Assembly: GCA_011317545.1 (NCBI GenBank)
Contig: WUJK01000007.1
Coordinates: forward strand, 2,604,001 to 2,668,000
Direction of reading: 5' to 3'
DNA from: Coniella vitis
Lineage: Eukaryota > Ascomycota > Sordariomycetes > Diaporthales > Schizoparmaceae
DNA: 64,000 nt
Made by a program: the position numbers and the translations under genes. This document shows positions 56,660-64,000 of the stretch, piece after piece. Position 1 is the stretch's first letter; every line of letters begins with the position of its first letter. The notes below the pieces were generated by a model. That model saw only the letters and a list, made by a program, of their open reading frames with translations. It did no database searches and was not told the DNA's origin.

Positions 56660-58431
56660 ATGACGAGTCCCGTTGCACAAGATGCAGTAGAACAAGCCGT
56701 TGCAAAGTATCGACTGTCTGAGAGGGCAGCCGGTAATACGCAACACTTCCTGCCGTGGGATATGCTCGAGGATACGAGGAAGAGTCTCCGATCCCCAAGC
56801 AACCCAGATGGCCTGTACGTCTCCAGCTGTTGCCCTGAATGCTTGCCATTGTGTCTGAACCATTGGAAAAGTCATGTTAACAAGACGAAAGGGTGTTCCT
56901 CGGTGTGGCAGAGAACCCTCTTTTGTACGAGGACGTAGCCGCATTTATTAAGAAAAGCGTAAGACGGCCTAGGTGCACTGTAACGGACTATTGCTGACAT
57001 ACCTCGTCCAGCTATCCATCAGCCCGGATGACCAATTTGGATATGGAGTAGGCCCACGAGGATCACCGCATCTCAAGAAGGCCCTCTTGTCGTTTCTGCA
57101 GGACAACTTCCAGCCCAAAAAGCCCATTCTGGAGAAGGAACTTCTTATATTTCCCGGAGTAGGTGGGGTTCTGGACGCCCTATCATGGTCTATCTGTGAC
57201 GATGGCGAGGGCATCATCCTCCCTGTGCCCTTTTGGTCCGGTATTTCGCAAAGTGTCGGAGAAAGAGCGCGCGGCGTGACAATACCCGCAACATATCAGT
57301 CCGTCGAGGGCTACCAGGGCCTTGATGACCTTTTCGACCCCAAGATGAACGTTAAGGCCTTAGAAAGTGCCTTGTATCAAGCCACAAAGGATAACGTCAA
57401 GGTCCGGGGTGTGATGCTGTGCAAGTATGAGAAGGCCCTTCCAACGCCTCTTTCGCTTTAGAGCAAACTTCATGTTAGTACCAGCTGACGTGAAACCTCA
57501 GTCCCCATAATCCATTGGGAAGATGCTACGTAAGATAAATTCTGTATTCGCCAGCTGTTTCATTTCACTAAAGAGAGTATAGCCAGTCGACACCCTGAAA
57601 GAGATTGCCGGTTTTTGTGGCCAGCATGATTTGCACCTGATCTGTGACGAGGTGTACGCCATGTCTGTCTACGATAACCCAGACGTCCCGGACGCAGTCC
57701 CGTTCACGTCTGTATTGGCCTTGGATCTCGACGGCAAGATCGATCCTCAGAACGTTCATGTTGCCTACGGCATGAGTAAGGATTTCGGTGCCACGGGGTT
57801 CCGGGTAGGTGTACTACACTCTAGGAATGAAGGCCTTATAAGGGCAACATCTACCATTAGGTAAGTTGGCTATTTGGCCCCAATCTCCACGCCAAGGCTG
57901 ACTTTTGACAAGCGTTCTCGGATGGGTACCTTATATTGTGCAAGACATTTGGGCCGACATGCTGACGAATGATGAGTTTCGCGTCGGCTTCATGGATAAG
58001 AATCGCAGGCTACTAGCGGAACATTCCGCTATTTTGACTGCTTTTCTACGGGAACACCACCTTCCGTATTACACCAAGGTGTAAGCTCGCCGCACATTGA
58101 CTATGCATTGTTCGAATTGGCTAACATTAAGGGTGCTAGTAATGCTGGTGTTTATGCCTGGGTGAACCTACAGCGCTATCTTCATAACGAGACTGAGGGT
58201 TCAGCTACCGACTTGTTCAGGAAATCCAATCAACTCTACCGAGACCGTGAAATGACGCTGTGGAATCGATTGCTTGCGTCTGGTGTAGGCCTTGGCCTCG
58301 GCACCTGGTATTCCGCCGAGGAGCCGGGATGGTTCCGCATCAGCTTCGCCGTCGAGAAGGAGGCGTTGCGAATCGGACTGGAAAGGCTAATTAAAACCTT
58401 GCGGGAGGTCGAGGCAGATGGTTGGAATTAG
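56660..58431 (+). CDS. Cluster PLP-dependent aminotransferase (class I/II, ACC-synthase-like)
   Basis: Seven exons: 56660-56814, 56892-56958, 57012-57424, 57502-57529, 57583-57860, 57913-58078 and 58132-58431, giving 468 residues. Fold-type I motifs: QFGYGVGPRGSPHLKKALL, FPGVGGVLDALSW, NPHNPLGRCYP (cofactor and substrate contacts, assembled from exons 3-5), LHLICDEVYAMSVY with the PLP-pyridine Asp, and YGMSKDFGATGFRVG with the Schiff-base Lys. Exon 4 is a 28-nt micro-exon carrying PHNPLGRCY. The C-terminal domain has NAGVYAWVNLQRY and a conserved Arg in GWFRISFAVE. Beside an A-T-TE synthetase, the likely job is deamination of phenylalanine, tyrosine or tryptophan to the aryl-pyruvate substrate; sequence similarity to ACC synthases means a lyase role is also possible. 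In-frame stops seen between blocks all fall in introns. Confidence 0.88.
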
Positions 58432-58976
58432 TATTCGTACAGGCATCTCTGCGAACAAGTGAAGGTGAAAGATCTATATGTATATAGTATAAAGTAAACT
58501 TATAAAATTTCATCTTAACACTACCTAGCCCTCAGATACTATATAGCTAAATATAAAAGCAATTCTTATATCTAAGCAAAGGCAGTTAAGGTTATAACGT
58601 TTCTAGGTAAAGGTAAATCAGAGAATTTAGTAAAAGTTCTAGTAGCGATAAGCGGGTTTCAGATAAAACTATGAAGTGGCTTTTGTTTGTAAAATATGAT
58701 TTGTGTATGAATTTAAGCAATCGGAACTTCTGTACACATACTCTGTCGCGGTACCTACAGCCTTTTGATGGAAACTCCACCATATGTCCCGATGGTTTTT
58801 CATCATTGCATATAATTGGTCCGTATAAGGCCACTTTCCTGTTGTACGCAATTAGATGGTGGGCATTTTAGCTTCAGGACTCAAATACTCGTTAATATAT
58901 CACACAACCCATACTCCACGGACAGATATTGCTTTATAGTGAACCGATCTCTAGGAAGGGTCTGTTGACTACGCTG
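58432..58976. other. Convergent spacer, AT-rich, 545 bp
   Basis: AT-rich 3' flanks of the aminotransferase and O-methyltransferase 2; no gene seen. Confidence 0.5.
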
Positions 58977-60639
58977 CTACGGGGTCCATTCTACTTCCAT
59001 AAGTGTCAAAGTCGAGCCGTTTGGCCGATTGATGCTCTTTAGGCTGAATCGCGGGTCCGCCTCGGTGATCAGGGCGTCCCATTCGCTGAGCGTGCGCTCT
59101 CGTGCGTTGAAGACTGCACCCATGTTCAAATCTTCCGATCTATAATGCCCAATGTCAAAATCGTGCCAAGAGGAGAGCGATATCAGGCAGTCTATCCACG
59201 GAGAATAGGGGCTTGTCCCCTTGTAAGCACGTACCTCAAGTCCTTCTCAACCCACAAAGGCACTGTGCGCACGCCACCACGGCCCTCACCGGCGTCTGGC
59301 ATAACCGTGTCCATAATAATGATACGCACGCCCGGCCCGAGAACCGGAATATGCGCGCGCAGGATGGCGACGCAGTACTTATCGGCCCAGTTGTGCAGGA
59401 TCCAACGGAAGAAGAAGACCCGGGCAACAATGGGCTGCGACGCAAACAGATCGTGTGCCATGAAGCGCACCCGGCCGTCCTCCCTCAGGTCTGGAGGCAG
59501 CCCGGCGTCGGCGCCTTCGATCACCTGAGCCATGTCCTGAACAACGACCTCGAGATGGGGAAACTGCCGTGCGAGGGCCACGGCGACGTGGCCTTGGGCG
59601 CCACCGACGTCCACGACGCGGATGCGCTGCTTGTGGCCAGCCTGGTTCGCGCTGGAAAGAGCGGTCCAGTCGTAGCCGTGAACTGCGTGGGACGGTGCGT
59701 AGTCCGGCCGACTGGCCCAGACGGCCATAGCCTCGGCGAATTCAGCGCCCCGTCCTGGAGAACTCCCGACATAGTCGTAGATGGACTGGCTGGAATTCTG
59801 TGACATGGAAAATCCCTGATTCAAGTTTCAAAGAGGATGTCAGACTGGCACTCTCATGAATGGAACAGAGAATTTTGGGGCAGCTAATCATACCGTTTGA
59901 TTTGGCTCCTGGGAGCCTGGCCACTTCTCCAGGGCATCCAGCATCTGTGTGTAAATAAAACGTACAGTGAGACTCGGAGCTAGTAGAATATTCGGTCCAT
60001 CACCCGTCTCGTCTTGCGTACCTTGGTAGCCGCAGGCCACATCTGGTGGGTTCCGATCCTCAGCCAAGCATTCATGTGCGAGCTGGCGATCAATCTGGAC
60101 GCCTTTGTATGGCTGACTTGTCCGGGCTCTGGCTCGCAAAATATCCGCATGGTCATGGCATGGCGCAGCAGGCGTGTCGTCATCTGCTCTCCCAGGCCTG
60201 TCTGCTGGCCCAGCTCTGCAAATGAGATATGGCTGCCTGGAGGGACTAGTTTTGCGATGTTGTATCGGGAAATGGCTTGGAGGCATACAGAGTTGTTGCT
60301 CTGAAAATGAAGCATGTCCAAAGCCACCACAAATTAGCTAATACACTCCGAGACAGCCCCCTCACCGTCACACCTCGTCCACCGATCACTCACACCGCCA
60401 TGCTTCTTGATCAAGTGCAACGGCTCAAGCAACAGGTCGTGCAGCTCGGCCGTGGCATCCAGGACCGTGTCCTGAGCGCTCGAGATCTCGCGGGGGAGAT
60501 AGCCGACTGGTGCATCCTCGTGAAAAGACGGGCTAGGAAGACCATTTGCTGCGAGAGCGGCGTCAATCTCGGCAACGGCCGTGCTGATAGAGCGCGCCAA
60601 CTGGAGAATGCGCGGCTCGAGAGCGCCGTGGGAGGCCAT
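58977..60639 (-). CDS. Cluster O-methyltransferase 2 (SAM-dependent)
   Basis: Five exons (minus strand): 60394-60639, 60022-60300, 59894-59944, 59235-59815 and 58977-59139, giving 439 residues, start MASHGALEPRILQLARSIST. N-terminal dimerisation helices and winged helix: NNSVCLQAISRYNIAKLVPP, ISFAELGQQTGLGEQMTTRL. SAM site: IRVVDVGGAQGHVAVALARQ and VVVQDMAQVIEG. Catalytic His in FFFRWILHNWADKYC; the end GSTLTLMEVEWTP is typical of fungal OMTs. A 51-nt exon (59894-59944) encodes MLDALEKWPGSQEPNQT. Longer than O-methyltransferase 1 and clearly a different paralogue, so two distinct hydroxyls may be methylated. It is the last recognisable gene before the degraded repeat block. Confidence 0.9.
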
Positions 60640-61149
60640 AGCTGGTACTTTTGATGGGCGCCTAAAAAGCGAAGCTACAATGTGGCGGTCGGTCACTGGC
60701 CAAAACCAGCCATGGCAATCGGAAATCGCAAGTCGGGGGATCTTGTAGTTGATGTGCAATTCGGTTATTTGACACTAAACCGTATTTGAGAGTTTGGACT
60801 CGCTGGGATCAACTACGGAGGTCTACAGCGCTCACCGTCCCAAATTTCAAAATTTTCACCAAGTCAAATTCATACACCACAAGTATATAGCTTCTCCTTT
60901 TAATACCGTCGGGTACGCCTAAAATATAGAATATTTATTACTCTTTATTTTACTTATTTTTTACTCGTTTCTTAAATACTTTTTTTATTTTATACTATGG
61001 AAAAAGAGAATAAAAAAGAATAAAAATAATAGTAAAAAGCAAATATAAAAAATAGATAAAAAAGACTAGTAGAAAAAACGGTTGTAAAAAACGAGTGAAA
61101 AAACGAGTGAAAAAAAAACGAGTAAAAAATAAGTAAAAAGAATATAAAC
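60640..61149. other. Cluster edge with A/T-rich inverted-repeat segment
   Basis: The upstream region of O-methyltransferase 2 passes into an A/T-rich stretch from about 60920. It contains the 23-bp inverted repeat described separately and a series of AAAAACGAGT-like units at 61088-61130. Confidence 0.6.
60948..61138. repeat. Perfect 23-bp inverted repeat with 145-bp spacer
   Basis: The left arm 60948-60970 (ends ACTCGTTT) is the exact reverse complement of the right arm 61116-61138 (begins AAACGAGT). The spacer is mostly A-rich. It could be a MITE-like remnant or hairpin; no target-site duplication was identified. Confidence 0.85.
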
Positions 61150-64000
61150 GGGCATCGAGAGAGCGTTCGCAGTTTCGATCCTAATTTCTATTATTAACTA
61201 ATTTAAGGAGAGAAGTAAGAGTAGTATCTATATAGCGGCGCGAGAGTTACTCTTAAGTAGCTCTTACGCTTAAGATCCACCTTTAGGCAGAGTTTTCTAT
61301 AGGTCTACCGTCGATATAGGTGCTATTACCGATAGTCTTTTATATAGCTTATAAGCTGCTCGGAAAACGCTTTTATTTAGCGCTTATATAATATTAGTCT
61401 TTAGATAAGAAGGGAATATACTAACTAAGGCTTTATACCCTAATATACCGAAGCTATATATTTACTTATAGGCTTATAATATTACCCCCTTATTTAGGCT
61501 AAACGCCCTTTTATAGAGCTATATATAATATAATAGCTACCTAAATAGTATAATAATATAATACTATTACGCCCGCCTACCTTATTAAAGGAGCCTTATC
61601 CTTATACCTAGCGAGTATAAAAGGAGTCTTATATCCGCGGAGCTCCCTTTAACCTAGCTTTCGGCGAGTTTATAAGTTCTACTACTTATTATTCGTTAAT
61701 AGAATAATAATAACGCCCTTAACTTAATAAGCGGTTATAAGTATAATATCTTTACTTTTAAAGCTTTAAAAAAATATAAATACCCCCTTAACCCCTATTC
61801 TAAAGGTTATTCCTTCCTCTTAATTAAACTAAAGCCCTTATAAATTATACGAAACTAACCCTTATAATAATAAGGTAAATATTACGCCTTCCTTATTCGT
61901 CCTCTACTTATACTTAGCTCTATTAATAGTATAAATATTACTACTCGCTCTAAATAAGCTAATATAGCCCCTACCGCTATACCTACCGCCGCTACCCCCG
62001 TTATTACCGTAGGTTTTATAGCTATTCCTATAATAGTAATATTAATAGCTATAGCTATAACTACCCCTACTACGTTTATTACTACTCCTATTATTATTAT
62101 CCTTACCCCTACCGCTACCTAGCTCGATAAAGCTATTAATAAGCTTATTTAAAGCGTTATCGTTATTAACCTATAGCTTTAACCCTATATTACCCTCCCT
62201 AAGGGTATTAAGAATAAGTAATACCTACCTTATATTATAAGGGCTTTTAAAAACCCCTTTTCCCTCTACCTTTATAATATTAATAAATAATACTTCCCCT
62301 ATTCCTTCGTAGCTTACTAATTATTATAGCTAGCGCTTATTATTTCCCTTATAGGACGAATAAAAAGGGTAAGAACTCCGGCTATTCCTATACCCCCCTT
62401 TATTAAACCGATAAGATATATACTATTATTATTATTATAATTAACTATTCCCTCGCTTATAATACTTCCGACCTAGATATATACTACTCCTTTGCTATTT
62501 ACGCCTTTCCGTACTTATATACTCTAGATACTCTCTACCCTTAGGCCTTTACCGCTCTTACTATATATTATACCTACGATTACCTATTTAAATTAGGTAA
62601 GACTTAGGCTAGCTATAATAAAGTCCGGTTATTAAATAATAAGTATACCTATAGTATATATACCGATTACTCCTTCCCTACTTATATCCTACTAACTTTA
62701 TATTAGCGCTATAATTATAAATTTATATATTCTTAAGCGATAGCGCTAGAGGATATTATTAACTTATTAGTAAAGCTTATAAAAGGGGGTAATAAGGGTA
62801 AGAGCTTAATTAGTATTAAAGTAAAGCGTAATATTAATAATAATCCTTATTCTAATAAAGCTAAGGAGAATAATTCTAATAATAAGGAGGAGGTAAGCGA
62901 GGATAAGTAGTTAGTTATATTAATATACGTTTTATATATAATTTTCTTTTTATTCGTAGTATTTAATTTCCCCGCTCTTCTTTTTTATAACTTTAAGCTA
63001 TTATAATTTATAATATTACCGTAGTATTATTCGAACTTCTTAAGAGTAATTATATCTTTAAATTCGGATAATAGCTATTAATATAGCTAATCTTATCCGA
63101 TCTATTTAACTAGGACTTTATATTATAGTATTTTATCCGTTTTCGTATAGCCTTTATATAGCTTATTATATATTCTAATAATACTTTTTATCTAATACTT
63201 AGGTTCCTTTCCCTCTTTAACTATAATAGGGTTAAGCCGGTATTCTCTTTATACTTATAATAAAAGTAGGTTTTATATAGCTCGAATTAGAATATATATA
63301 TAGAAATAAGGGTAAATACCCGGTAGGATATTTAGTTCTATTATATAAGGGCTAACGATATATATTATAATATACTTCTCGTATAGCTAAGCTAGCTTCT
63401 TTAAAGGGTAGTTAATATTAATATTTCGTAAGGAGAGCTAAACCTTATCGCCCTTAATAAGCCGCTTTATAGCTATTTATAACTTATTTATAGATTCTTC
63501 TATTCGTTATTATATAACTATTATTACGGCTTAAGCGAAAGTAATTATATTTTTAAGCTATTAGATAGAATTCTCGGCTTAAACCCTAAGTATTTATATT
63601 AGTAATATACTATACTCTATTTATTCGATTAGATCTATATAATAGCTATATAAGATAAAAAGTAGGCTAAGGCTAATTATAGTAATATCCCTATTATTAA
63701 TAGCTAATTAAGCGTTAGATAAGAATATCGGTTAATCCGATTATATATATATAACGAACGCTCGGAGGTAGTTTATAACCTCTTAGTTTACCCTTTTTAT
63801 AGCTCTATTTATCTATAGGTAGAAAGCGGTATTTAAACGTTATTCTATCTTTATAAGCTTATATAATCGGTATTAGAACCGTTCTACTTAGTTTAAGCCT
63901 CGATCGCTAACTATTACTTTAGAGAAACTATAGAACTACTAATAATAATATAAGAAATACTCTATATATACTTCCGCGCTTATATTATATATAATTTCGA
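61150..64000. mobile_element. RIP-degraded repeat block containing a Ty3/Gypsy chromovirus remnant
   Basis: Composition changes sharply near 61150: very AT-rich, TA steps everywhere, and CA and TG nearly missing for long stretches while CG stays common (for example 62341-62500). This is what CpA-to-TpA RIP leaves. The right-hand part encodes a minus-strand retroelement fragment; the left part (61150-62930) may be its LTR or another element and was not identified. One plus-strand frame near 62740-62910 is open and Asn/Lys-rich but is probably a product of composition. The element runs off the window. Confidence 0.85.
63028..63455 (-). pseudogene. Chromovirus integrase C-terminus and chromodomain remnant
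   Basis: Minus-strand translation from about 63452 starts GDKV, then a stop where Trp is expected, then LSLRNININ, and later ELNILPGIYPYFYI, matching the integrase C-terminal barrel of fungal chromoviruses (which usually has PGIHPVFHV). Downstream, YKVLVK, a stop, and IG match the chromodomain core (VLVKWxG). Stops fall at Trp codons (TGG to TAG) and His codons have become Tyr, the expected outcome of RIP. It is non-functional. Confidence 0.8.

Noticed and set aside
57425..57582. Premature stop in the aminotransferase (TAG after PTPLSL)
   Set aside because: The stop lies in an intron; splicing through the 28-nt exon restores the NPHNPLG motif.
62740..62910. Plus-strand open frame in the RIP block, Asn/Lys-rich
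   Set aside because: AT-rich composition alone can produce it; no start context or domain, and it lies in degraded repeat DNA.
1..64000. CRISPR arrays, insertion sequences and bacterial operons
   Set aside because: Spliced introns, an intron-bearing tRNA and RIP show fungal nuclear DNA; no regularly spaced repeats were seen.

Overview
The window is nuclear DNA from a filamentous ascomycete, probably a Sordariomycete and perhaps of the Hypocreales. The evidence is: short spliced introns (mostly 42-120 nt, GT-AG), long gene-free spacers, a Pho80-type PREG cyclin, a large-subunit catalase, a flavohemoglobin, a fungal A-T-TE NRPS-like synthetase, an intron-bearing tRNA-Pro, and a repeat block with the dinucleotide signature of repeat-induced point mutation (RIP). 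The species assignment is inference only.

Region 1 (1-46 kb) holds dispersed housekeeping and accessory genes: the end of an unidentified gene; an Xaa-Pro aminopeptidase (379-2075, -); a PREG/Pho80 cyclin (3050-4312, -); a thiamine-diphosphate enzyme with a likely mitochondrial presequence (7143-9371, -); a LURP-one-related protein (10442-11113, -); a secreted Gly/Pro-rich protein of unknown function (12259-13917, +); a flavohemoglobin (14566-15924, -); an Asp-box sialidase-fold membrane protein (20969-22552, +); a hypothetical protein (23184-23903, +); an FAD monooxygenase (24155-25447, -); a large coiled-coil protein (26806-29415, -); a peroxisomal (SKL) 4-coumarate-CoA-ligase-like enzyme (31890-34113, +); an arylsulfotransferase-fold secretory protein (37835-39748, +); a large-subunit catalase (42153-44395, +); and a small protein split by a GC-AG intron (45048-45407, -).

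Region 2 (47-60.7 kb) is a compact five-gene secondary-metabolite cluster beginning just after a tRNA-Pro(AGG) gene (46990-47079): O-methyltransferase 1 (-), cytochrome P450 (+), NRPS-like adenylation-thiolation-thioesterase synthetase (-), PLP aminotransferase (+) and O-methyltransferase 2 (-). All five reading frames can be rebuilt intact across 15 introns. Logic inferred from characterised A-T-TE synthetases: the aminotransferase makes an aryl-pyruvate from an aromatic amino acid, the synthetase joins two units into a quinone, furanone, butyrolactone or dioxolanone core, and the P450 and two methyltransferases decorate it. No pathway transcription factor or transporter is visible.

Region 3 (60.9-64 kb) is an AT-rich block in which CA and TG are almost absent while CG persists. 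It contains a minus-strand, stop-riddled remnant of a Ty3/Gypsy chromovirus (integrase C-terminus plus chromodomain).

A striking non-coding signal runs across the window: the 9-mer TACTATGTA (or its complement TACATAGTA) occurs at least 21 times, always between the annotated genes, against about 0.5 expected by chance.
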